18,750 nt of DNA from positions 1 through 18,750 of the forward strand of contig USIX01000027.1 in the NCBI GenBank assembly GCA_900554895.1. Reading direction: 5' to 3'. The notes beneath the pieces were generated by a model. The model did no database searches. It was given only the letters and a program-made list of their open reading frames with translations, and had not been told where the DNA came from. This document shows positions 8,225 to 16,818 of the stretch, piece by piece. Position numbers and translations under genes: made by a program. Within the stretch, counting starts at the first letter, position 1; the number at the start of each line of letters is the position of its first letter. Source of the DNA: an uncultured Megamonas sp. Lineage in GTDB: Bacteria > Bacillota > Negativicutes > Selenomonadales > Selenomonadaceae.

Positions 8225-10981
8225 ATGGCATACTTTAATAGAGGTTCTGAATGGAGAAGATGGGATTTACATTTGCATACACCAGGAACTAAAAAAAATG
8301 ATCAGTATGAAGGTAAAGATTTAGAAGAAAAATGGGATAAATTTTATAATTCGATTTCAGAATATATTGGAGATGGAAAAAATCCTTTAAAAAGTATAGC
8401 TGTTTTGGGAATAACAGATTATTTATCTATTGATAATTATTTGAAAGTAATTAAAGATAATAGATTGCCACCATCTATTAAATTAGTATTACCAAATGTC
8501 GAGTTACGCATGGTACCTTTAGCTAAAAAAAGCCCAATAAATATACATTGTATATTTAATCCTGATATAGTAGAAGACCTAGAAGGACGTTTTTTTGGTA
8601 AATTAAAATTTAAGAGTGGAAGAACATATAGTGCGTCACATTCAGAATTACGTTGTTTGGGAAAAGCGTATTGCAATGATCGGACTTTAAATGATGAAGA
8701 GGCTTATAATATTGGTTTGGGACAATATGTTATAAGTATTGAAACATTAAATGATATTTTTGCTAATGATCCAGAATTGAGAGAAAATACGATAGTTGTA
8801 GTTTCAAATAATAGTAAAGATGGAGTTAGTGGAATCATGAAACATGGTTCTCAAATGGATTCTACGAAAAATGCAGTATATCAAATGGCAGATTTAATTT
8901 TTTCTTCTAAATTAGCAGATAGAAAGTATTTTTTAGGGCAAGCCAGTGATGATATTGAAACTATAAAAAGAAAATATCATTCATTAAAAGGTTGTATACA
9001 TGGCTCTGATGCACATGCAAATAAAGATATTTTTGAACCCGATGAGAATAAATATTGTTGGATAAAATCAAATCCAACGTTTAATGGGTTAAAACAAGTT
9101 TTATATGAACCAGAGGATAGAATTCGTATAAGTAGTCTTATGCCAGAAAGAAAACCTAGTTATCAAGTAATTAAACAAGTAGAATTTTTTGATGAGAACT
9201 TTTCAGCAGAACCAATATTATTTAATGATAAATTAACTTGTATTATAGGAGGAAAATCTACGGGTAAATCATTATTGCTAAATAATATGGCTAGAGTAAT
9301 TGATTCAAAGCAAGAAAAGGAAAAATTAAGAGTTACTGGTGGTAATTATAAAAGAATTGATAAGTTAAAAGTTATTTGGGAAGATGGCTCTGTAAGTCCA
9401 ACAGAGAATTTAGATGATGAACATAAGATAATTTATATTCCACAAACATATTTAAATAGATTAAGTGATGAAAAAGAAGAAGTAACAGAAATAGATAAAA
9501 TAATTCATGATATTGTTTTAATTAATAAAGATTCAAAAAAAGCTTATGAAAAAATGGAAAATGATCTAAAAGATAATAAATTAAAGATAGATAAATGTAT
9601 TTATAATTTGGTAGATATTTTTAATAAATTAAAAGAACAAAAAGATAAGTTATCTGATATAGGAAATGGTTCAGGAATAGATAAAGAGTTAACGAAATTA
9701 AAGGAAGAAAAGGAAAGAATATCTAAAGAACTTTCAATATCAGAAGATGATATACGAAATTATGATAAGGCTATTAGTGATATTTCAAGATTAGATGAAG
9801 CGATTAAAAGATGTAATGATGATATAAAAAAGATTGATAAAATTAGCTCTATAGTCATGCCTATTAGTTTAAATTTGCCAGAGTCAGTAAAATCTTTAAT
9901 AGAATCTTCTATAAAAACTATAACAGAAAAAGCAGATGAATTATGGGAAGATGAAAAAAGAAAAATAATTACTAATTTAAAAAGCCAATTAATAGAAAAA
10001 AATGAAGAAAAAAATTTAAGTGAAGAAATTGTAAAAAAATTATCTCCCAAAATTGAAGAGAATGAATCTGTAAAAAATTTAACAAAAGCAATTCAAGATG
10101 AAGAAAAGAAAAAAAGAAGCTTTGAAATAATTGATTCTAATATAAAGAATGAACAAGAAAAATTTAAAAGCGAATTAGATTTTCTTATAAATTCTTTTTT
10201 GGAATATTATAAAATACGTGATGAATATGCTAAAGAAATTAATGGAAATTTATCTTTAAATAATGAGGATTTAAGTTTTTGTGTTAAGACACCATTTAGA
10301 GCAGAAGCTTTTGTTAAACAAATAGAAGATTTATCAGATAAACGTTCACTTAAAGGACAAAAAAATATTATTAATATAGATGATTTTTCTGATGAATGGG
10401 TTGAAAAGGAAAATATAAAAAATTTAATAGAAGCTTATTTTAATGGAGAAATACGTTTAATAAAAAATAAAACAATAGAAAATGCTTTAAGGGATATTAT
10501 GGGTGATTGGTATAATACTACTTATAGGGTATCTATGGATAATGATTTCATTGATGATATGTCACCTGGTAAAAAAGCTTTAGTATTGTTAAAGATGTTA
10601 ATAAGTTTGGCTGAAAATAAATGTCCTATTTTAATTGACCAACCAGAAGATGATTTGGATAATCGCTCTATTTTTGATGAATTAATTCCATTTATAAAAA
10701 AGAAGAAAATTGACCGTCAGATAATTATTGTTACACATAACGCAAATGTTGTTCTTGGTGGAGATGCTGAAGAAATTATTGTTGCAAATCAAAAGGGCAA
10801 AAATACTCCAAATAGAAAATATAAATTTGAATACCGTTCTGGGGCTATAGAAGATGATCAGCCATATGATAAAGATAGTGTTTATATTTTAGAAAAACAA
10901 GGAATACAACAACATATATGTGATATTCTTGAAGGTGGAAAGGTAGCCTTTGATTTAAGAAAGCATAAATATCGTATTTAA
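8225..10981 (+). CDS. PHP-domain / SMC-like AAA ATPase (TrlF-type), RM-associated
   Basis: A 918-residue protein in two parts. Residues 1-300 are a PHP (polymerase and histidinol phosphatase) metal-dependent hydrolase-like domain: HLH at 16-18, TDY at 64-66, E93, and HGSDAH at 259-264. Residues 330-918 form an SMC/ABC-like ATPase. Walker A is GGKSTGKS (342-349), a long charged coiled coil runs from about 410 to 690, and a signature-like SPGKKA is at 780-785. Walker B is ILIDQPEDD (802-810) and the switch histidine is in VTHN (836-839). The opening (RGSEWRRWDLHLHTP) matches proteins labelled TrlF family AAA-like ATPase. AAGGAG sits 8 bases before ATG, 14 bases after hsdS, so it belongs to the restriction operon. 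A nucleic-acid or nucleotide-cleaving defence role is inferred from the architecture; the substrate is unknown. Confidence 0.85.
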   Translation: MAYFNRGSEWRRWDLHLHTPGTKKNDQYEGKDLEEKWDKFYNSISEYIGDGKNPLKSIAVLGITDYLSIDNYLKVIKDNRLPPSIKLVLPNVELRMVPLAKKSPINIHCIFNPDIVEDLEGRFFGKLKFKSGRTYSASHSELRCLGKAYCNDRTLNDEEAYNIGLGQYVISIETLNDIFANDPELRENTIVVVSNNSKDGVSGIMKHGSQMDSTKNAVYQMADLIFSSKLADRKYFLGQASDDIETIKRKYHSLKGCIHGSDAHANKDIFEPDENKYCWIKSNPTFNGLKQVLYEPEDRIRISSLMPERKPSYQVIKQVEFFDENFSAEPILFNDKLTCIIGGKSTGKSLLLNNMARVIDSKQEKEKLRVTGGNYKRIDKLKVIWEDGSVSPTENLDDEHKIIYIPQTYLNRLSDEKEEVTEIDKIIHDIVLINKDSKKAYEKMENDLKDNKLKIDKCIYNLVDIFNKLKEQKDKLSDIGNGSGIDKELTKLKEEKERISKELSISEDDIRNYDKAISDISRLDEAIKRCNDDIKKIDKISSIVMPISLNLPESVKSLIESSIKTITEKADELWEDEKRKIITNLKSQLIEKNEEKNLSEEIVKKLSPKIEENESVKNLTKAIQDEEKKKRSFEIIDSNIKNEQEKFKSELDFLINSFLEYYKIRDEYAKEINGNLSLNNEDLSFCVKTPFRAEAFVKQIEDLSDKRSLKGQKNIINIDDFSDEWVEKENIKNLIEAYFNGEIRLIKNKTIENALRDIMGDWYNTTYRVSMDNDFIDDMSPGKKALVLLKMLISLAENKCPILIDQPEDDLDNRSIFDELIPFIKKKKIDRQIIIVTHNANVVLGGDAEEIIVANQKGKNTPNRKYKFEYRSGAIEDDQPYDKDSVYILEKQGIQQHICDILEGGKVAFDLRKHKYRI

Positions 10982-11088
10982 ATATATATTAATATTATAG
11001 AGAAAAGTAAACTTTATTGTATGGTGTAATAAATTTTATGTTACTAATGTGTAGAATAAATATTTTATAAGAAATAAAGAGGTATAAA

Positions 11089-11322
11089 ATGAATAGAGAA
11101 TTACCGAAAGCAGGGGAAATCTGGCTGCATTTCAAAAATAACAAGTATTTGATTATAACCGTTGCCGAGCATACGGAAACGGGAGAGATGTTTGTGGTTT
11201 ATAAGGCGTTGTACGGCGATTATAAAGATTATATACGACCAGTGGATATGTTTATGAGTGAAGTTGACCACGAAAAATATCCTGGCGTAGTGCAGAAATA
11301 CAGATTTGAGAAGTTCAAATAA
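11089..11322 (+). CDS. DUF1653 family protein
   Basis: A 77-residue soluble protein with the DUF1653 pattern: an early PKAGEIW turn, VVYKALYGD (42-50), RPVDMF (56-61) and a closing YRFEKFK. The family is small and widespread and has no established function; its members sit in varied contexts. AGAGG lies 7 bases before the ATG. Codon use returns to the chromosomal style here (for example GCG, GGC, TAC), so the foreign-looking segment ends in the preceding 107-base gap, in which I see no terminator. No signal peptide or membrane segment. Confidence 0.82.
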   Translation: MNRELPKAGEIWLHFKNNKYLIITVAEHTETGEMFVVYKALYGDYKDYIRPVDMFMSEVDHEKYPGVVQKYRFEKFK

Positions 11323-11380
11323 GAAAATTTTCCTTACCTTATTTTTATGTTTTACAGAGTTTTTTTATAAAAATTAAAAC

Positions 11381-11442
11381 ATCTTAAGATATCAAGATAT
11401 TTTAGTTCAATAACAGATAATATCATGATATTATTAAGATAT
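11381..11442. promoter_or_regulatory. Cluster of AT-rich palindromes upstream of the phosphatase gene
   Basis: The 139-base gap holds ATCTTAAGAT (11381-11390, perfect palindrome), an 18-base perfect palindrome centred on TCATGA (11417-11434), and three copies of AAGATAT (11386-11392, 11394-11400, 11436-11442). There is no T-run after the hairpins, so an operator region is more likely than a terminator. The binding protein is unknown. Confidence 0.4.
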
Positions 11443-11461
11443 TTGAAAATAAGGAGATGGG

Positions 11462-11929
11462 ATGATGATTAAGATACTTTTCGTTTGTCACGGCAATATC
11501 TGTCGGTCGACAATGGCTGAGTTTGTGATGAAGGATTTGGTGCGCAAAGCTGGACTTTCGGACAAATTCATTATCAATTCAGCGGCAACAAGCCGTGAGG
11601 AGATTGGCAGTGATACGCATTACGGTACGAAGGCAAAACTTAGGGAAATGAATATTCCGTTTACGAAGAGAAAAGCGGTGCAGGTAACAAAGCGAGATTA
11701 TGATATGTATGATTATATAATCGTTATGGATAATAATAATCTGCGCAATCTGAAATATATCATCGGTGAGGATACGCAGCATAAAGTATATAAGATGATG
11801 TCGTTTGCCGGTGAAAATCGCGATGTGAAAGACCCGTGGTATACGGGAAATTTTGATGAAACGTATATGGATATAGATAAGGGCTGCAGAGCACTGCTTG
11901 AGCAGCTGAAAAATGGCGGAAATATTTAA
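11462..11929 (+). CDS. Low-molecular-weight protein tyrosine phosphatase
   Basis: A 155-residue cytoplasmic phosphatase of the LMW-PTP family. The P-loop C-x5-R is complete at the N-terminus (C9-HGNIC-R15-S16). The general-acid loop is seen as DPWY (124-127, catalytic Asp124), and the length is typical. Such enzymes remove phosphate from protein tyrosines, often of bacterial tyrosine kinases controlling polysaccharide export; related folds reduce arsenate. With the DPWY loop and no extra C-terminal cysteine pair, a phosphatase is preferred. Two adjacent ATGs are possible: AAGGAG (11451-11456) is 5 bases from 11462 and 8 bases from 11465, so the second may be the real start. No kinase or capsule gene is nearby. 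Confidence 0.92.
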   Translation: MMIKILFVCHGNICRSTMAEFVMKDLVRKAGLSDKFIINSAATSREEIGSDTHYGTKAKLREMNIPFTKRKAVQVTKRDYDMYDYIIVMDNNNLRNLKYIIGEDTQHKVYKMMSFAGENRDVKDPWYTGNFDETYMDIDKGCRALLEQLKNGGNI

Positions 11930-11937
11930 AATATATA

Positions 11938-11968
11938 TTGACTTATAGTGGACTGTAAGATGTAGTCT
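11938..11968 (+). promoter_or_regulatory. MerR-type promoter with long spacer
   Basis: TTGACT (11938-11943) and TAGTCT (11963-11968) are 19 bases apart. This over-long spacing is typical of promoters activated by MerR-family regulators. The spacer carries a short dyad, GACT at 11951-11954 with AGTC at 11964-11967. The site lies 38 bases before merR and points to autoregulation. Confidence 0.55.
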
Positions 11969-12005
11969 AATACTAACTATAATAATAAAAGAGAAGGTTG
12001 TTAGT

Positions 12006-12431
12006 ATGGAATATACTATCTCGGAATTTGCTAAGAAAATAGGTATGACTACATATACTTTGCGCTATTATGAAAAAGAAGGATTGCTTTTGGGCATAAA
12101 ACGGAAAAACGGCAGACGCGTATTCAGGGATGAGGATTTCATAACGGTAAAAATGATTAACTGTCTTAAAGATACGGGAATGAGCATACATGAAATAAAA
12201 CAGTATCTGGTACTTTGCCGTGAAGGTGATGCTACACTTAAACAAAGGCATGATATTATTCTAAAACAGAAGGATTTGCTGGAAGAGAGAATAAGCTCTT
12301 TACAAAAGAATTTAAAAGCGTTGAAGGACAAGGAAATATATTATCAGAGAGCAGTTGAAGCAGGTACGGAGAATTTTGACAAGACAAGTTGCAATCCGTT
12401 TAAACTGATGGATAAAAGTAAAAAAGGTTGA
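12006..12431 (+). CDS. MerR family transcriptional regulator
   Basis: A 141-residue regulator. An N-terminal winged helix-turn-helix (about 1-70) shows the usual SEFAKKIGMTTYTLRYYEKEGLL run, wing GRRVF (36-40) and the second-helix motif CLKDTGMS (53-60). A dimerising coiled coil (about 77-118) and a short tail follow. There is no metal-binding cysteine cluster at the C-terminus. The single Cys53 near the DNA-binding region recalls thiol-sensing AdhR/NmlR-like members, but that is inference and the inducer is unknown. Ribosome site GAGAAGG lies 8 bases before the ATG. The gene is monocistronic, with its own long-spacer promoter, and the terminator stem begins inside its last codons. Its target may be only its own promoter or genes outside the window. 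Confidence 0.9.
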   Translation: MEYTISEFAKKIGMTTYTLRYYEKEGLLLGIKRKNGRRVFRDEDFITVKMINCLKDTGMSIHEIKQYLVLCREGDATLKQRHDIILKQKDLLEERISSLQKNLKALKDKEIYYQRAVEAGTENFDKTSCNPFKLMDKSKKG

Positions 12432-12461
12432 ATGTCTAAATAAACGGCATTCAACCTTTTT
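12421..12461. terminator. Bidirectional terminator between merR and ridA
   Basis: A perfect 14-bp stem (12421-12434 with 12448-12461) has a 13-base loop and A-run/T-run flanks on both sides. The left arm includes the merR stop codon. The structure can stop merR on the + strand and ridA on the - strand. Confidence 0.9.
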
Positions 12462-12472
12462 AGTTTTAATTT

Positions 12473-12844
12473 TTATTTTGCAGCGATTACTTCAATTTCG
12501 ATTAAAGCGCCTTTCGGCAGTTTACTAACTTCTACGCAGGAACGGGCCGGATACGGTTGTTTAAAATATGTTGCGTAAATTTCATTTACTTTACCGAAAT
12601 CATCGATATTGGTGATGAAAACAGTCGTTTTGATGACGTTTTCCCATTTTGCACCGGAGGCTTCAATAACAGCCTGTGCATTTTTTAGAGCCTGATGAGC
12701 TTGGGCTTCGATACCTTCTGCCATTTCGCCTGTTGCAGGGTTCAGTGCAATCTGTCCGGAAGCGAATACAAGATTGTCGATTTCTACAGCCTGTGAATAT
12801 GGGCCTACTGCTGCCGGTGCGTTGTTTGTCTGAATAATTTTCAT
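12473..12844 (-). CDS. ridA: RidA family enamine/imine deaminase
   Basis: A 123-residue protein of the RidA (YjgF/UK114) family. These proteins hydrolyse reactive enamine and imine intermediates, such as 2-aminoacrylate made by PLP enzymes, and so protect metabolism; they act as cytoplasmic trimers. Family marks are GPYSQAV (14-20), FASGQIALNP (27-36) and the substrate-binding Arg101 in ARSCVEVSKLPKGALIEIE. The start is the ATG at 12844, 6 bases after GAGGTG. A GTG start three codons earlier would lie inside that ribosome site and is rejected. The gene is divergent from the penicillin-binding protein gene and convergent with merR. Confidence 0.95.
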   Translation of the reverse strand: MKIIQTNNAPAAVGPYSQAVEIDNLVFASGQIALNPATGEMAEGIEAQAHQALKNAQAVIEASGAKWENVIKTTVFITNIDDFGKVNEIYATYFKQPYPARSCVEVSKLPKGALIEIEVIAAK

Positions 12845-12876
12845 GATGTTCACCTCGAAAATATTTATATGTTTTT

Positions 12877-12885
12877 ATTTTAGCA
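12877..12885 (-). promoter_or_regulatory. Possible ridA -10 element
   Basis: On the - strand TGC-TAAAAT (12885 to 12877) lies 32 bases before the ridA start, fitting an extended -10. No strong -35 is seen. Confidence 0.35.
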
Positions 12886-12915
12886 TAAGTATTGAATATA
12901 TTTTAAGGAAATTTT

Positions 12916-12945
12916 TTGCACCGACAGCTTCGAGTTTGCTATAAT
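12916..12945 (+). promoter_or_regulatory. Promoter of the penicillin-binding protein gene
   Basis: TTGCAC (12916-12921) is separated by 18 bases from a consensus TATAAT (12940-12945), which is preceded by TGC, an extended -10. It lies 43 bases before the chosen TTG start. Confidence 0.7.
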
Positions 12946-12987
12946 AAGAAAAATAATACGTTGATAACTAAGGAGAAAAGTCTTGTC

Positions 12988-14760
12988 TTGAAAGTACAAA
13001 ATAAAAAAAGTAAAGTACAAAACAATATAATTAAACTGTTTTTTGCTTTAATCGGCGTAATTTGCGTGCTTATCGGGCGGTACGGCTGGGTGCAGATTGT
13101 GCAGGGCGAGCAGATGATGGCACGGCTGAAAGGACAGGTGCAGGAAGAAAGTGTTCTGCATGTACCGCGCGGTACGATTTATGATGCGAATATGAAGGAA
13201 ATGGCAATCAGTACAATGGTAAGTTCGCTGTTTGTCGACCCGAACCATACGGAAAATCCGCAGCAGGTGGCGGCGGATTTGGCACCGATTATCGGAATGA
13301 GCAAAGAGGAGATATTGGAGCGTATCAGCAGAGGCGGCGGTTTTGTCTGGCTGAAAAGACAGATGGAGCCGGAGATGACAAAGGCTGTAAAGAACTTGAT
13401 GAAGCAGAAGCCGGAATATGTGGCATGCCTTGGTTTTCGCCAGGAAAGCAAGCGGTATTATCCGAATGATATGCTGGCGGCAAATGTACTCGGCTTTGTC
13501 GGCACGGATGATAAAGGGCTTGACGGAATTGAACAGCAGTTTGACAGTATGATAAAAGGCGAGGACCAGGAAGCCTCCATTTTTACGGATGCGCTGGCAC
13601 GGCCGATTTTGGACTCCGTATTCATGATAAATTCACCTGTTGATGCCAACTGTAAAAATATTCAGTTGACGATTAATGCACAGTATCAGTTTATCGTGGA
13701 AAAGGCACTCGATAAGGCTTTGATAGAACACGGTGCGGAATCGGTTACGGCTGTAGTGATGAACCCGCAGAACGGTGATATTCTGGCTATGGCGATGCGC
13801 CCGTCGTATGACCCGAACTATTTTTACAAATACGACCCGATGGTCTGGAAAAATAAAGCGGTATCTGACATTTACGAGCCGGGTTCTACATTTAAATCCA
13901 TTGTAGCGGCGGCAGGTTTTCAGGAGAAAATCGTTTCGCCGAATGATATATTCGTTGACCCAGGACAAATTGAGGTTTCAGGCAGAGTCATTCAGAACTG
14001 GAGCGATGACAGCTTTGGTACGATTACTTTTTTGGATGTAGTCAAAAATTCCGTTAATACGGGTTTTGCGCAGTTGGGGCTGAATTTGGGCGGAGAACGT
14101 CTGATGAGTTATGCGCGCAAATTCGGTTTCGGTGAAAGAACGGGCATTGAGCTTCCGGGAGAGGAACCGGGTATTTTATTCGACCCGAAGGATATGGTGG
14201 CTTCCGACGTAGCGACTTCTGCAATCGGGCAGAGTATTGCTGTTACGCCGCTGCAGATGGTTACGGCCATGTCGGCGATAGCAAATGACGGTGTTCTTTT
14301 AAAACCGCATATTGTAAAAGCTATTTACAATGCGGACGGCAGTGTCTATCAGCAGATGGAAAAAGAAGAAGTGCGTCGCTGTATTGATTCTGATGTGGAT
14401 AAGACGCTTAAATCGGTACTTGAGCAGGTAGTATCGACCGGCGGCGGTTCAAAAGCGTCGATTGAAGGTTATAATATTGCCGGTAAAACGGGTACGGCGC
14501 AAAAAATCGATATGGTGCACGGCGGTTATCTGGAAGGTCATTATATTGCTTCCTTCTGCGGTTTCGGTCCGGTGGAAAATCCGCAGTTCACTGTCTTGGT
14601 TGTCATTAATGACCCTAGCGGCGGAAATTATTATGGCGGGCAGATTGCCGCACCGATTGCGCATGATATTTTCGTACAGCTGTTTCGATATGCCAATGTA
14701 AAGCCGATAAACGGCAACCAGAATTTACTCGATGAACTCAATAAAAATAATACGCAGTAA
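12988..14760 (+). CDS. Class B penicillin-binding protein (FtsI/SpoVD-type transpeptidase)
   Basis: A monofunctional D,D-transpeptidase that cross-links peptidoglycan at the septum or spore. From the chosen start it has 590 residues: a short cytoplasmic tail, one membrane segment (about 15-35), a PBP-dimer domain opening with PRGTIYD (60-66), and the transpeptidase domain. Catalytic motifs are complete: S300-TFK303, SVN (355-357) and KTG (500-502). No PASTA domain follows. The start is inferred: a longer reading from TTG 12916 would begin on the -35 box, so TTG 12988 after AAGGAG (12970-12975) is preferred, although the 12-base spacing is long. It is not in a division-gene cluster; serS follows with its own promoter. 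It may be a second FtsI paralogue. Confidence 0.9.
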   Translation: MKVQNKKSKVQNNIIKLFFALIGVICVLIGRYGWVQIVQGEQMMARLKGQVQEESVLHVPRGTIYDANMKEMAISTMVSSLFVDPNHTENPQQVAADLAPIIGMSKEEILERISRGGGFVWLKRQMEPEMTKAVKNLMKQKPEYVACLGFRQESKRYYPNDMLAANVLGFVGTDDKGLDGIEQQFDSMIKGEDQEASIFTDALARPILDSVFMINSPVDANCKNIQLTINAQYQFIVEKALDKALIEHGAESVTAVVMNPQNGDILAMAMRPSYDPNYFYKYDPMVWKNKAVSDIYEPGSTFKSIVAAAGFQEKIVSPNDIFVDPGQIEVSGRVIQNWSDDSFGTITFLDVVKNSVNTGFAQLGLNLGGERLMSYARKFGFGERTGIELPGEEPGILFDPKDMVASDVATSAIGQSIAVTPLQMVTAMSAIANDGVLLKPHIVKAIYNADGSVYQQMEKEEVRRCIDSDVDKTLKSVLEQVVSTGGGSKASIEGYNIAGKTGTAQKIDMVHGGYLEGHYIASFCGFGPVENPQFTVLVVINDPSGGNYYGGQIAAPIAHDIFVQLFRYANVKPINGNQNLLDELNKNNTQ

Positions 14761-14787
14761 GATAAACTTTTATTTTTGTCTATTATG

Positions 14788-14815
14788 TTGTAAAATTAAA
14801 AATGCTACATATAAT
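14788..14815 (+). promoter_or_regulatory. serS promoter
   Basis: TTGTAA (14788-14793) and a consensus TATAAT (14810-14815) are 16 bases apart and 38 bases before serS. A 7-bp inverted repeat (AATGCTA 14801-14807, TAGCATT 14815-14821) overlaps the -10. The leader is too short for a T-box riboswitch. Confidence 0.65.
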
Positions 14816-14838
14816 AGCATTCGTTATAAATTTTTTAA

Positions 14839-16134
<1,296 letters not shown>

Positions 16135-16157
16135 ATTTCTATTTATCGGGCTGTTCA

Positions 16158-16620
16158 TTTTTCTTTGACACAAAGAAAAGCGAACCAAAAATCGCCAAAG
16201 GCATAAGATATCTCTAAGCGATAAATCGCAAAGAGCTATCTTAAAACATTTTACGTTTTGCTATCGCTGCACTGGGCGAGCCTTCGCAGCTCTTTTATAA
16301 ATCTAGTCGGCAAGACGGCTCGAAATGTTTGGAATTTGGCTCGTGCCTTCCGGTATCTAGCACGAACAAAATTTTGAGCTGTTGGTACTGCAGTTTGCAA
16401 GTTGTCTCAAAACTTTGTTCCACATTTAGAGTATTTTTACGGTAGCTTTAGCTATTAAAAAGAAAAATTTTTAGCTGTGATTTTAGTTTAAACTGTTTGA
16501 GCATAAGCGAGTTTTTAAACGTTACAGATAAAAATTTTTCTTTTTAAAGTGAAAATCTCTAGTGGACTACGAACTTAAAAGTTTCTTTTTCGGCAACTTT
16601 TCTTTGCGTTCAAAGAAAAA
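16158..16620. repeat. Dispersed intergenic repeat, complete copy with inverted ends
   Basis: This element fills most of the 684-base gap after serS and is homologous to 1-320. Its ends are inverted: the left end (16158-16190) and the reverse complement of the right end (16584-16620) share TTTCTTTG, a short loop, CAAAGAAAAG and a purine-rich tail. Each end is itself a hairpin, with arms 16160-16167 and 16171-16178 on the left (3-base loop), and 16599-16606 and 16611-16618 on the right (4-base loop). This copy has about 50 extra bases near 16193-16240 that copy 1 lacks. It encodes no protein I can support. A MITE-like non-autonomous element or a structured RNA are the main options. Confidence 0.75.
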
Positions 16621-16621
16621 T

Positions 16622-16688
16622 TGCCTGGCATAATATAGAAATAAATTAACAAATAACTTCTTTTTTATTATATTATGCCAAACAGGCA
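16622..16688. repeat. Inverted repeat beside the dispersed element
   Basis: TGCCTGGCATAATATA (16622-16637) pairs with 16669-16688, which carries 4 extra bases in the middle of its arm. An 11-bp uninterrupted stem GGCATAATATA sits around a 31-base loop. It directly abuts the right end of the repeat. Confidence 0.7.
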
Positions 16689-16689
16689 T

Positions 16690-16737
16690 TTTCTTTAAAC
16701 CGATTTCTTTGTTTTTAAAGAAATCGGTTTAAAGAAA
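16690..16737. repeat. Perfect 21-bp inverted repeat
   Basis: The arms at 16690-16710 and 16717-16737 are exact complements (TTTCTTTAAACCGATTTCTTT read from the left would be 21 bases; its core is TTTAAACCGATTTCTTT), with a 6-base loop GTTTTT. No T-run follows, so it is not an obvious terminator. Confidence 0.85.
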
Positions 16738-16747
16738 TTTAGAAAGT

Positions 16748-16788
16748 AAAAATAGCTCATCAAGATTTAAGGTTGATGAGCTATTTTT
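16748..16788. terminator. Terminator-like hairpin before the secreted-protein gene
   Basis: A perfect 16-bp stem (16748-16763 with 16773-16788, core TAGCTCATCAA) has a 9-base loop. The stem ends in a run of A on one side and T on the other, so it could act in both directions. It lies 30 bases before the next start codon. It may end read-through from serS or a transcript of the repeat, or act as an attenuator. Confidence 0.7.
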
Positions 16789-16818
16789 GTAAGAAGAAAT
16801 TTGTAAGAAGGTGATTTT

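Noticed and set aside
12916..12987. N-terminal extension of the penicillin-binding protein from TTG 12916
   Set aside because: It would start on the -35 hexamer and run through the TATAAT box of a strong promoter; the added residues do not resemble the family.
14461..14701. 79-codon + frame within the penicillin-binding protein gene
   Set aside because: It overlaps the KTG region of a complete transpeptidase in another frame and has no ribosome site.
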